DNA from: Plasmodiophora brassicae
Lineage: Eukaryota > Endomyxa > Phytomyxea > Plasmodiophorida > Plasmodiophoridae
Assembly (NCBI GenBank): GCA_039704465.1
Contig: JASFAU010000005.1
Location: 496,001 to 560,000, forward strand
Direction: 5' to 3'
Length of the DNA stretch: 64,000 bases
The notes beneath the pieces are model-generated. The model saw only the letters and a list, made by a program, of their open reading frames with translations, did not search any database and was not told the origin of the DNA. Shown piece after piece: positions 55,034 to 64,000 of the stretch. Position numbers and translations under genes: made by a program. How positions within the stretch are numbered: position 1 is the stretch's first letter; each line of letters begins with the position of its first letter.

Positions 55034-56692
55034 ATGTTGGATCCGAACCTATGGATCCTGATGCTGGTCAGCATCGTCCTCGACCTGTTCTTCTACCCGA
55101 GGCGCATGTCCCAATTTCTGGACCAGCAGACCCTGGCCATGATCCGGGCCCGGCACCCATACGAGCTCGTCGCCTCACAGTTCGCCCTGCACGTCGTGCC
55201 GCAGTTCTGGCTGCTGAGCCAACTCGCACGATCGTGCACCACGCAGATCCTGTTCGTGGGCGTATCCGTCCCGGTCGCCATCGACCTCTTCGGGTACCGC
55301 GTCATCAACCTGTTCTTCACCGACCGAATCAACCAGGCGAAAATGGCCGAAGCCCTGCAGCGGGCCGCGGAGTTTAAGCGTCGCAAAATCGCCAAAGCAG
55401 TACGCAGCGGCCAGGTCGTGTCCGTGACCGACACGGACACAGCGGAACCCGCCACGCTGACCATGTCGGAACAATGGTACCTGCGCCATCAATGGCTGCA
55501 GTCCACCGCCGCTCGTGCCACCGTTCTCGCTGGCCACGTCATCCTCCACGTCATCATCATCTGCGCTGACCTATCGACGAGTGTGAGTTGCACGTTGACG
55601 ACCACTGTGTACGCTCTGCTAGCTTGTACGTCCAGCACCTTGTCCTATGTCATTGTCGTTTGATGAGCATGGGTCCGGCAGGGTTCATTGTGATAAACAT
55701 CGGCTTGGTCGTTGTCCTGGTCCTGCTCAAGGGTTCCCCTCGAGAGCCTCTGGCAATGAAGGTGTACGCCGATTTACCAGTGTTACTGCAAAGACTGAAG
55801 TGGATCAAAGTGGGATTTGCTCTACGAAAGTTTGATCTACATCGGCTTCGTCCTGCTCTATGCTCTGTTCCAGGGCGTTCAGCCCCTGCGACAGTTCGGT
55901 ACGCAGATTGCCAGTTGGTCGTGCTCGTCTCCACCGACTCAGCTGTACAACGTCCAGATGAATCGACCTTCCCGCTACGTGCGACAGTGCTCTGGGTCCT
56001 GTCGCACGCGGTGACATACGTCGCCATCCTGCGACCGCTTCGACACTCCAATGATATCGCTCGAATGCATTTCCGACTGGAGGCCCTGATGCGCAGTCCT
56101 GCGGGTCGTGAAGCGTTTGGCCGGTTCCTGGAACGTGAGTTCTGCACCGAGCTGATGGAATTCTGCGTCGGCGTCGCCAAGTTCGTCGAAAATTGCAACA
56201 ATCGCGAGATCATGGCGAACCAGGCCGCCTCCGTCACCAGGTCGTTCTTCGCCGATGGCGGAACCGCCGTTGCACCGCTGGACGAGAAACGAATCGCCGA
56301 GATGACCGAAGAGGCCACACAAATGTAATGCCCACCCTCTCGTCGTCACAGTCGCGTTCTTATAGCGGTTCCTTTCCAGATACGAAACGTACATCGATGA
56401 AGGGTCTCCTCGGGAGATTAACGTTTCCGGCGAGGTTCGCGCCAAGCTGACAAGAGTTTTAAAGGGGACAGAGCACAATGAGGCCGTTACGCATCGAGAA
56501 GCGACAGTGGTCAACGTGGTCCCAGGGTCAAATCCCACGCCCGTGTCGAAACAGTCGTCGAGCACGGTCCACAAAAACATGTTCGAGGACGCCAGGCGCG
56601 AAGTACTGTCCATACTCGACATGGGGCCGTTAACTCGGTTCGTGATCCTCCCTGAGAACGGGAAACTCCTCAAGGACCTCGACCTAGGGTGA
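55034..56692 (+). CDS. 7TM-RGS protein 3 (divergent)
   Basis: MLDPNLWILMLVSIVLDLFF starts the membrane part; other segments are SFALHVVPQFWLL-like helices, QILFVGVSVPVAIDLFGY, ATVLAGHVILHVIIICADLS, MGPAGFIVINIGLVVVLVLL, SLIYIGFVLLYALFQGV and TVLWVLSHAVTYVAIL. The RGS part reads LEALMRSPAGREAFGRFLER, EFCTELMEFCVGVAKFVEN, AASVTRSFFADGGTAVAPLD, then after an intron RYETYIDEGSPREINVSGEV, RAKLTRVL and KNMFEDARREVLSILDMGPL. It is more diverged than copies 1 and 2, and its intracellular loops are longer. Intron borders near 55587-55660, 55790-55820, 55910-55980 and 56325-56380 are approximate. Confidence 0.68.
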
Positions 56693-56838
56693 AATATCCG
56701 TGTCGACAGGTAGAATTAAACATAGGATAGCCAAAGGCGCCTCCTGGAGGAACTCTGACTTTCTGCCGTCCTGGGTTGGCCCATGGGGCGCAGCAAATTA
56801 ATGCTGCAAGGCACAGCAGGTCTTCAGGTTGAAAGGCG

Positions 56839-57309
56839 ATGGATCGACCGTCGAGCAGTGACTATGGCGAGGACTCCGACTGGACGTCGGCGTCATCAGG
56901 TGACGTCTGTCACGACTGGATCGCCTCTGCAACTGTTCGGGTCCGCAGCCGCTGCCGCTTGGGGCGGACGTCGAGGTCGCCGGTTTCAGTCATGGAGACA
57001 CTTCTCAACGAGCACCCTGACGTCGTCCGTTCCTTAATTGCCAACGTCCACAAGCAGGGCGCGAACGTGCCGAACCGGAAGTCACCAGTACCGCCTGAAG
57101 AGGTGAGCGTGGTCGACCCTGTCCCCGTGGTGTTTGAAAGGCTCCGAGCCGACAACCTGACCAGACGATTGCAACGCGCGCTCAATGCGCTCGATACGGA
57201 TCGTCCCGTGCGCCGTCCACCGCCTCGGAACTATATTCTTGACAAGGTCGCATTGCTCAGCGACAGCAGTGCCACGGCTGTCGACCATAAATGGTATAGC
57301 CAACTTTAG
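56839..57309 (+). CDS. Hypothetical 156-residue protein
   Basis: MDRPSSSDYGEDSDWTSASS onward; the middle may hide an intron near 56905-56975. The most protein-like part is ETLLNEHPDVVRSLIANVHK, then VFERLRADNLTRRLQRALNA. No family recognised. It lies between the third RGS gene and the AAA-like gene. Confidence 0.4.
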   Translation: MDRPSSSDYGEDSDWTSASSGDVCHDWIASATVRVRSRCRLGRTSRSPVSVMETLLNEHPDVVRSLIANVHKQGANVPNRKSPVPPEEVSVVDPVPVVFERLRADNLTRRLQRALNALDTDRPVRRPPPRNYILDKVALLSDSSATAVDHKWYSQL

Positions 57310-57809
57310 GGCCTACGATAGGACCCGTGCGACGGGACCGACCTTGTCGATGGCACCCAGGACTGGTCAATCATAGGTATTCGGGGAAATTACCCAGTGT
57401 GGAATTGATCAAGGATCTGAGGGACGGAAACGTCTCTATTCAGCGGACGGTATTATCTGCCTGCGTATGCACCAGAACGACCGCTGCAAAGGTTGCCGTG
57501 GCGCCGGCATCTGCCAGCACGGCCGACGGAAGCGCAGCCGCAAGGAATACAACGGCAGACAGGCACCGACCGGCGCCGGCATGATAGCCGTCGAAGCGTC
57601 CTGGTCCAGATGAACGTGTCATCGTACAGTGACGACGGTACGTACTGGCCACACTGCCATCCCTCCGATGATCAAGGAACCGGCGGGCGTGCGTTTTTTT
57701 GGGGGGGCGGAAAGGGGGCCTTTGACCAATCGTTGAATGCGCCGGGTGTCTCTCGGGGGCAGGTAATGAATCCCGACCCGAGGGTGGTCATTTTTGCGTG
57801 CCCCGCCGA
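57310..57809. other. Intergenic, no gene recognised
   Basis: Contains a T8G7 homopolymer pair near 57693-57710. A minus frame (57440-57652) with LADAGATATFAAVVLV is weakly protein-like but unsupported. Confidence 0.4.
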
Positions 57810-59312
57810 ATGATGGTTTCGGCAGCGCTGCTGCAGCGTTGCCGGCGCCCGTCTGCACTGGTACGATGCATGCAGGCGTCGGCGACGACGGTGACGGCCG
57901 ACGTGTCCAACTTCCGGACGCTGCGGGAGAGTAACCTGACGTATGTGGATAAGACGGGCGAGATCGACGACCTGCTGTCGTTCGATCGCAGTTTCGTCCT
58001 GTGCCGCCCGCCCCGGTTCGGGAAGACCGTCATGCTGACGTTGCTGAAGGAGCTGTTCGAGGGCAACCGCCAGCTGTTTGACGGGACAGTCGGACCTCGC
58101 CTGGCCATTGCGGATGCGCCATGGGATTGGGACGACGAACAGCATACGGTACCATCGTCACGGCCGGCCCATTCCGCAATGGCGCTCATTTTCTGTTCAG
58201 GTCCTTCATTTCGATTTGAAGCACCTGGCCAACGCGAAGTCGTTTCGTGCGAACCTGTTCGCAGCCATGGACGCCAAGGCAACCGCGCTCGGGCGTAAAT
58301 TACCGGAAACGACTTCGTTAAAGAGCAAGACCAGGGACTTGATTCAAGCGGCCGCTGATCATTCCCCTAGTCAACAGTGCGTTGTCCTCGTGGACAACTA
58401 TGACGTATGTTCGTGATCGTTGCTGGCTGGGATGTTCACAATCTTGTTCTGCTCAGAGCCCTCTGAGAGTGAACGACCTGGCCATCAGCGACACTGACGA
58501 CAAAATCTTGCCTATGAACCACCGTGTCGTCGACGACTGGCTCGATGGCATTCGCGCCGAGCAGGCCTGCGTTCGTTTCCAGATGTTCGTCGGCGTCTAC
58601 AAAGTGGAATCGACGGCAGTATCGATCGCCAACGACATCTCGTTGGCGACGCAGTGCTCTACGCTCTGCGGGTACACGCGGCAAGACATTGAGACCGCGT
58701 TCCCGCTGGAGCTGGACCATTTAGTCGCCCTCAATCAGGCATCATCGAGGTCTGCGCCTTGTCCAGGATGCAACGTCAATTCTGAGTCAGTCGTCGTGTT
58801 CCAGAGATACGCTGCTCGACAGGATCGGAGCCTGGTACGGGGGATACTCATGGGGCCAGACGGCGGCCTCTGACCGGATCCACAACCCGTTCAGCGTGAA
58901 CCGCCTGATGATGGAAAGCGCCTTCGAGCCGTACTGGTCACAGGAGACGGCCGTTTCGCCGTCCCTGGTCCACATGTTGCACGACGTTGACCTGCGGGAC
59001 ATGCTTTCGTCACTGTTCGTATTGCCCGAGGTCTTCAACAACGAACTGCCCAAGTTCACCTCCAAACGCGATGTCCTAACCGACCGGCTGCGCATGAAAC
59101 TTCTGCAACTTGGGCTGCTGACCGTCGAGGAGACCGAGTACACGGTCCAAACTCTGCAACGCGTCGCAAGGTACGCCCTTCGCAATGCCTGGCGACGTCC
59201 TGTAATGCTAATCGGTCATTGTAGGCTTGGCGTCCCAAACAAAGACGTCGAGCAAATTCTTCGGATACCTCCGGTGGTCGCCGAGAAATCGCAGGCAGGG
59301 ATCCATCCTTGA
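57810..59312 (+). CDS. AAA-ATPase-like (PF09820/DUF1703-type) protein
   Basis: MMVSAALLQRCRRPSALVRC is a basic leader that could be mitochondrial. Then comes the hallmark of the AAA-ATPase-like family: SNFRTLRESNLTYVDKTGEI, DDLLSFDRSFVLCRPPRFGK, TVMLTLLKELFEG, with the PPRFGKT P-loop variant. After an intron (about 58147-58200) VLHFDLKHLANAKSF follows, then QCVVLVDNYDV (a Walker B-like strand, with DN in place of the usual DE). The C-terminal half has DRLRMKLLQLGLLTVEETEY and RLGVPNKDVEQIL, the 'l.qtGyLt....l..PN.ev' block of the associated PD-(D/E)XK-like region, though the nuclease core is hard to see. The family is widespread in bacteria and patchy in protists and fungi. Function unknown; frame changes near 58410-58480 and 58730-58880 mark introns or damage. 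Confidence 0.75.
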
Positions 59313-59407
59313 CAACGGTATAGATCGCCTTCGCTGAACAGTTCGCTAAAGGCTGCGTTTTATAAACAGCACTGCCTGGCATGATTCGTATGTGGGCACA
59401 ACGCCCG

Positions 59408-60442
59408 TCATTGAGTGACGCTCGGTTCGCCAGGAACAGAAACGGCATCCAGTTTACGGCCGACGACCTCAAGGTCGGGGCACTCGACCGCAGCCTCGCC
59501 ATCATCTTCGTGATCGTCTTCATCGTCGTCGCCCTGGGCAGGTATACCAAACGCTTCGCCGCTGCGTTCGCCAAACAAATCGTCGTCATCATCATCCTTG
59601 GTGTCGCCTTCGTCACTGGACTGTCCCTCCGCCCTCGCCTTCTGCCTGTACTCGTTGATCATGGCGTCGAAATCGTCGAGGCGGCGCAGGTCCGCCTCAT
59701 TGCGCTCTTGGTTCAACCGGGTGCGCTCCTTTCGTTCTGCTTCGATACCGCCCGAAGCCCAGGCTTTCGCACACAGCCGTTCGTCAGGGAACACGGGCCG
59801 GTCGTCCAGATACGCGAGGTTCTTGAGCCGGGTGATGACTGTCTTACGGTACGATGGGATTGAGGTGACCAGAGCGTTGCCCTTCAGATACAGGACCTTC
59901 AGTTCGGGAAGCTGTTCGAGCACGTGCAGGACGCCTTCACCATCGTGCAACAGGTTGTTCGACAAGTCGACGACGCTGAGTGTTGCAGCGCAGTCAACAA
60001 GGGCGCCCATGTCATCCACTTCTTTGATCTTGTTGTTGGCCAGCATTAGCGTTCGAAGGTGCGATAGTGTCGATATGCCTACCAATCGACGTTATACGTG
60101 TCGAGCTACGCACGCGCGAAGCGACCGACCTGCAATGCGGCTGATCATGTTATTGTTCAGGTTGATCGTGTCCAGATTGACAAGCGAGTCCAAATTCTCC
60201 ATAACGCTAATACAGTTTTCCTGGAGGTACAAGCATCGCAACTCGACCAGCGCATCCAATCCTTCGATGCACGCGAACCCGTTGCCCTCCAACCACAACG
60301 CGCGCAGGCCGACGTACTCCTCCAGGTTCTCAATCCGCTGGAACCCTTTGTAGTGCAGGTACAACTTGTCGTTCACCTCAGGCGTCGTATACAGCTTCAG
60401 ATCGCGGCAGATCTTCCGCAGTGCCTCCTTCGTCATCTCCAT
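59408..60442 (-). CDS. DNAAF1: DNAAF1 (LRRC50/ODA7), dynein-arm assembly factor
   Basis: [20 protein letters not shown], then [20 protein letters not shown], is the DNAAF1 N-terminus almost word for word. Six SDS22-type leucine-rich repeats follow ([80 protein letters not shown]), then the cap [31 protein letters not shown]. One intron (about 60072-60130) splits the fourth repeat. The tail has an acidic run ([14 protein letters not shown]) and is shorter than in vertebrates. The protein acts in cytosolic preassembly of outer and inner dynein arms, so motile flagella are expected. Confidence 0.94.
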
Positions 60443-60704
60443 GGTGCCCAGCTCTGGCCTCCAACAACGAGTCGACGGGTGGCCGCGCTGTTCCTCACCT
60501 CGTTAGGTGCCCTGTGCAGCCCCGCAGGCCGCATCATGGCGTACAGGACTCGCGGCAGTGCAGTCGCGCATAAACTACCTACCCAACGGGGCGGAAGAGA
60601 CAGGCCGGGACGTTCCTGGCAACGGCGGCTGCCTATGTAGCCAGGCAAAAGTTCGCAGCTCGCCCAAGCGACGTGTAGGTGGCCCCGGACTTTGGTGGAC
60701 GACG

Positions 60705-61642
60705 ATGGCGTCGGGTGCGATGCGCGGCGCGGCGACCGGGTGGTGGAGGCGCCACGTGCGATCGCTGTTCATTCAGGTTGCCACGACGCCGAACCCGTCC
60801 AGCCTGAAGTTCATGCCGGGGTCGGTGCGCATCCGGGCGGCTTTGGGCCGCTGCTGACGGGAGGCGTCTACAGGCGCTCGTTGCTGTCGAATGGAATGAC
60901 TGCCGATTTCTCCAATCTGAGATCCGCGCAGGCGTCGCCGCTGGCGAGAGCGCTGTTCCAGCACCCTGATGTCCGGAACGTGCTGATTGCCAGCGATTTC
61001 ATTGCTGTGACGATCGGCGATGCAGAAAGCTGGCCGCGGATGAAACCCGAGATTTTCGCCGCTCTCGAGGATTTCTTCGCGTCCGGCCAGCCCATCATCT
61101 CCGATGCCAACTCGTCATCTGCGCCCAACAAGGGTAGGAACCGTTGCCGGGAGGGATCACGGCGTCCCTGGTTAACGCGCCGCCTCTGCTAGACACAACG
61201 ATTCTCGATACGGATAGTGACACTGTTGCGATGATCAAGGAGCTCATCGAGACCGTCAGGCAATGCTGTCAGCAGGTGGTTCGAAATCTGATTATCGTGC
61301 TCCGCAGCGGATTCGGCCGTATATCCAGGAAGACGGTGGCGATGTGGTCTACAGAGGCTTCGTTGATGGTGCGTGTCATTGTAATACGTCTGTCATCGGT
61401 TACCCATAACGCACGCAGGCATTGTTCATCTTCAACTGCAAGGCTCATGCGTTGGGTGCCCGAGCTCGACGGTCACGCTGAAGAACGGCATCGAGGGCAT
61501 GCTGATGCATTACTGTCCGGAAGTCAAAGGAGTCACCGAATTCGTCGACGAGCCGCTCGAGGCTGCCAACCGCGAGCAACTGTCGAAGCTGGAAGCCGAA
61601 CTGGCTGCCAAGAACTCCACGAATCAGGGCAACTCATCGTAA
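60705..61642 (+). CDS. NFU1: NFU1 iron-sulfur cluster carrier, mitochondrial
   Basis: [20 protein letters not shown] begins a presequence, then [17 protein letters not shown] is the conserved NFU N-domain start. An intron at 60828-60879 joins [40 protein letters not shown], then [20 protein letters not shown]. Further exons carry [31 protein letters not shown] and [20 protein letters not shown], then [13 protein letters not shown] with the CxxC that holds the bridging 4Fe-4S cluster. The end is [10 protein letters not shown]. It delivers clusters to lipoate synthase and complex I/II in the matrix. Confidence 0.92.
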
Positions 61643-61852
61643 TGAACGCACCTATCAGTCACGGTTCAGGCGCTGAGCCATCCCCCTGTTGACGCGTGGA
61701 ATGTTCTCGGGCCCGCGCTCGCGGGAGGTCTGGGCCCCCAAACGCTGACGGAGCGTTTTACCGAGCCGACTCCCGTTCCGTGCAGGGTTGGGGGGTCGGT
61801 GCGAGCGTGCGGGCATTCATAAGTTTTACTGCAGGCTGTTGCCGATCAACGC

Positions 61853-62506
61853 ATGTCGCGTATTGCTGCCGAGTCTCGCGTCGTGCCCGAGGCGCACCCA
61901 CCTCGGCGGCCCGACAAGATCCAGACCACGGAGGTCGACCTTCTCCCGGCCGGGTTCGCCGTCGACCACTACGGTGTCCTGAAGCGCCACGACAACCAGG
62001 AAGTGTTCGACGAGACGCGAAGCCGTGTCATCCCTCGCTTTCTTGTGAATAAGAAGATCGCTGAAGGCGAATTGCGCCTGGAGCGCCACACGGGAGCTGG
62101 GACGAGAGCGGCCACTGTCAGAGCACCACCGAAGAAGGGCGGACACGGCGGGCGCTGGACGTGGGAAGGGCAGTACACGTTGACCGAGCAGGAGGACTGC
62201 CCAGCAGCTCTGGACAAGAACGATCCGAATTTCGTGGCGGAAGACGACCTCAAAACGGCGGCGCCAATCAACTCGGAGGGCCAGCCCCTGCCGTTGGATA
62301 GCTATTCTGCATTGGGGATCTCGCCTCCGGAAGGTGAACTTGCAGAGGCTGGAGAGCAGGGCATCGGGGAAGAGGGTTCAGACGAATTTGAGCCCGAAGG
62401 CGAAGGCGAGCGCGAAGGGGCCCAAGGTGACAAGGCGATGTCCTCGAAATCAAAGTCTTCCTCTGTGGACACCACGCAGGAAGCACCCGGCGTCCTTGCA
62501 AAGTGA
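61853..62506 (+). CDS. PDCD4 N-terminus-like acidic protein
   Basis: An intronless 217-codon frame. The centre, APPKKGGHGGRWTWEGQYTL, then ALDKNDPNFVAEDD, resembles the 'PKKGGaGGK..WG....DpnDPNyd' linker of PDCD4-type proteins. The two MA3 domains that bind eIF4A are absent, and the C-terminus is an acidic Glu/Gly/Ser tail ending SSSVDTTQEAPGVLAK. The N-terminal part (FAVDHYGVLKRHDNQEVFDE, TRSRVIPRFLVNKKIAEGEL) is conserved-looking but unknown to me. The resemblance may reflect a shared short RNA-binding or translation-linked motif only. Confidence 0.55.
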   Translation: MSRIAAESRVVPEAHPPRRPDKIQTTEVDLLPAGFAVDHYGVLKRHDNQEVFDETRSRVIPRFLVNKKIAEGELRLERHTGAGTRAATVRAPPKKGGHGGRWTWEGQYTLTEQEDCPAALDKNDPNFVAEDDLKTAAPINSEGQPLPLDSYSALGISPPEGELAEAGEQGIGEEGSDEFEPEGEGEREGAQGDKAMSSKSKSSSVDTTQEAPGVLAK

Positions 62507-63175
62507 ACATTCCTGGGCCACCGGTCCCGGCATTCGCTGATCACTATAAATCATAAACTCTTCTTCACTGCCCAGCTGACAACTGTAGGTGCCTTGCACA
62601 TGACGGCTACAAAGAAGAGACGCCGCTTCGGAACCTGTCTCTACTTGTGGAGGGTCTGCTGCTCCACCGCCCTGGATTCGGACGTCAATGCGGGTGAAAA
62701 CGAAACAGGGACGGTGCTGCACTGCACGCGACCGCCTCCAATGGGGATACCTCTGTCGTACAGCTGATGCTGGATGCGTCCGGGGTCGACATCATCGCCC
62801 GCAGCTGGCTGGTGAGAAGCACACGGCCGCAGAATTCGCTCGCCAGTTACCCTAGCGCGCCCAGGCTCCTGGGCCAGTGTGTGTGTGTGTGTGTAGAGGG
62901 AGGTCGTCCTGATGTACGCGCTTCTACCGCGTCGAAATGTCATTCGTGGTGTGGAAAACCTCAAGTCTAGAGGTACCTATATTACCTACGCAGGCAGTGG
63001 GGTCTCTGCCCGCCCTTACGAGACGTCCGCCGGTGCTAAATTCGGGCGTGGCACTGGCAGGGCCAGGGTGGCAAAAGTTCCCCGATGATGATCCGTACGG
63101 CATCCGAGCGGCCAGTTTGCTGTTTGCACACGTCGGCTGTTGCTGGACGAGTAGTTGTCTTGCCGGTTGCTACCT
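62507..63175. other. Ankyrin-like exon fragment and intergenic sequence
   Basis: Plus strand 62716-62800 reads GAALHATASNGDTSVVQLML, then DASGVDI, one ankyrin repeat ('tALHaAa..G...vvqlLLdaGadv'). The frame upstream is interrupted by a stop and I could not join further repeats, so this is a relic or an exon of an unresolved gene. A (GT)n run lies at 62877-62893. The acyl-CoA-binding protein gene follows. Confidence 0.4.
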
Positions 63176-63596
63176 GATGACGATGGTGGGCCCTGACCTC
63201 GGGGGGAGGGCGACCTTGCTGCTGGGCCTATGCTGACAGATGCAATCGCGTAGGCGGATTTCGAGGCGGCTGCAGCCAAGGCGAAGACGTTCACCTCTCT
63301 GTCCAACGAGCAGATGTTGGATCTGTACAAGCACTACAAGCAGGCGACTGTCGGCGACTGTAACACCGGTATGCCCAACGATCGCCCGCGCATATGCGCC
63401 ATCTGATATGGCATCCAGATCGCCCAGGAATGTTCGACATGAAGGGTCGTGCCAAGTGGGATGCCTGTACTCGTCCGCGTGCGATCGTATCCGTCGCTGC
63501 CCACTCAATCGCACATGCCCTGCAGGGAACTCGGTCAAGGGCATGCCGCAGGAGGAAGCCAAAACGAAATACATCGCCGTCGTCAACAGCCTGTAG
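63176..63596 (+). CDS. ACBP: Acyl-CoA-binding protein (ACBP)
   Basis: Three exons. MTM splices over 63185-63239 to ADFEAAAAKAKTFTSLSNEQ, MLDLYKHYKQATVGDCNTG, then over about 63378-63430 to MFDMKGRAKWDAW and over about 63465-63525 to NSVKGMPQEEAKTKYIAVVN, SL. LYKHYKQATVGD and KGRAKWDAWN are the acyl-CoA-binding signature. The product is about 77 residues, slightly shorter than the usual 86-90 (the loop after the second helix is reduced). It is a cytosolic buffer and carrier for long-chain acyl-CoA esters. Confidence 0.93.
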
Positions 63597-64000
63597 ACGT
63601 CCCGCGGACCCGGCTCACCCATTCCTTCCATCCAATACAACGTCGCGTGTCGTATCAGAACTTAACGCCCGTGTGTACGAGTGCAGCAGATACATCGTTC
63701 TCTCTATCAACGTGTCGAAATGTATCTTTAGAGCATCTCCACCGGTGATCCATATCCATATCTTTAACCGCGCAATTTATGGATTCCAGATTTGGTGAAA
63801 GGTAGGGGTTTCCCCAGCGGTGGCCGGGACACCAGTCAGTCTTTAAACGGGAGGGGTTGTCCGACGCCGGCGCGCAGTCCGTGGTGCGCTGTTCGCGGCG
63901 CGCTGTCCGCCATTTTGCTGTCCTCAAATCCGTTCCAGATCTGTTCAAATCTGCGACGGATTTAATGACGATCCATATCCGTTTATAGATATGGACAACG
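63597..64000. other. Right edge: hairpin-rich non-coding sequence
   Basis: No gene. Short self-complementary units cluster here: AAATCCGT (63925) with ACGGATTT (63955) around AGATCTG/CAAATCT, and CCATATC with GATATGG at about 63972-63993. A related GATCCATATCCATATC stands at 63746. The sequence changes abruptly from GC-rich to AT-rich motifs, which could mark a transposon end. Confidence 0.45.

Noticed and set aside
56520..56550. GGTCAAATCCC resembling a tRNA T-arm
   Set aside because: It lies within the third RGS coding frame, and no acceptor stem, D-arm or anticodon arm can be built around it. No tRNA or rRNA was found in the window.
1..64000. Bacterial origin, operons or CRISPR
   Set aside because: Spliceosomal introns, IFT, nuclear-pore and complex I accessory genes show a eukaryotic nuclear genome; no regularly spaced repeats were seen.

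Overview
The window is nuclear DNA from a GC-rich, gene-dense eukaryote. Nearly every multi-exon gene has short introns (about 50-80 nt) with a GT donor, often GTACGN, and a CTGAY/CTAAY branch-like motif 10-25 nt before the acceptor AG. Intergenic gaps are often below 300 bp. IFT122 (intraflagellar transport) and DNAAF1 (dynein-arm assembly) point to a motile cilium. Fungus-like introns, SAP18, a Nup84/NUP107 gene and three seven-helix proteins fused to RGS domains fit a zoosporic (flagellated, early-diverging) fungus best. That placement is inference; another flagellated protist is not excluded.

Layout. Positions 1-12,000 carry a PPR-like helical-repeat protein, an NAD(P)-binding Rossmann protein, a divergent pair of transporters (SVOP-like MFS and an MMPL/RND protein) and a ZCCHC17-like S1/zinc-knuckle RNA-binding protein. 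From about 12,175 to 15,464 lies a 3.3 kb imperfect palindrome. Each arm holds an intact four-exon copy of the same unrecognised gene (313 aa, MGNT N-terminus), and the two copies converge on the centre. Next come NDUFA5, SAP18, a copine, a Ser-repeat protein, an SGNH-type acyl-esterase and RCC2. At 26,113-27,684 is a non-autonomous LTR element carrying only a Copia-type gag, with part of that gag also present in inverted orientation. It is followed by a type I membrane protein, a LAMTOR2-like roadblock protein, tafazzin, a truncated WRAP73-like WD40 fragment, mitochondrial bL35 and the MRS2 magnesium channel.

From 36,000 to 51,500 are CK2 alpha, a Gly/Tyr-rich secreted protein, IFT122, PSMG2 and NUP107 (divergent, about 86 bp apart), a pepsin-like protease, guanine deaminase and an MGMT-type alkyltransferase. 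Between 51,700 and 56,700 are three paralogous 7TM-RGS genes. The tail holds an AAA-ATPase-like (PF09820 type) gene, DNAAF1, NFU1, a PDCD4-N-terminus-like protein, acyl-CoA-binding protein and hairpin-forming repeats near the right edge.

Most genes are single-copy housekeeping genes of unrelated pathways, with a mitochondrial group (NDUFA5, tafazzin, bL35, MRS2, NFU1), a ciliary pair and a possible G-protein signalling cluster. The parts that look lineage-specific are the palindromic gene pair, the 7TM-RGS cluster, the gag-only LTR element, the AAA-ATPase-like gene and several orphan secreted or low-complexity proteins. Exon boundaries were placed by eye from splice motifs and family alignment from memory; no search was run.
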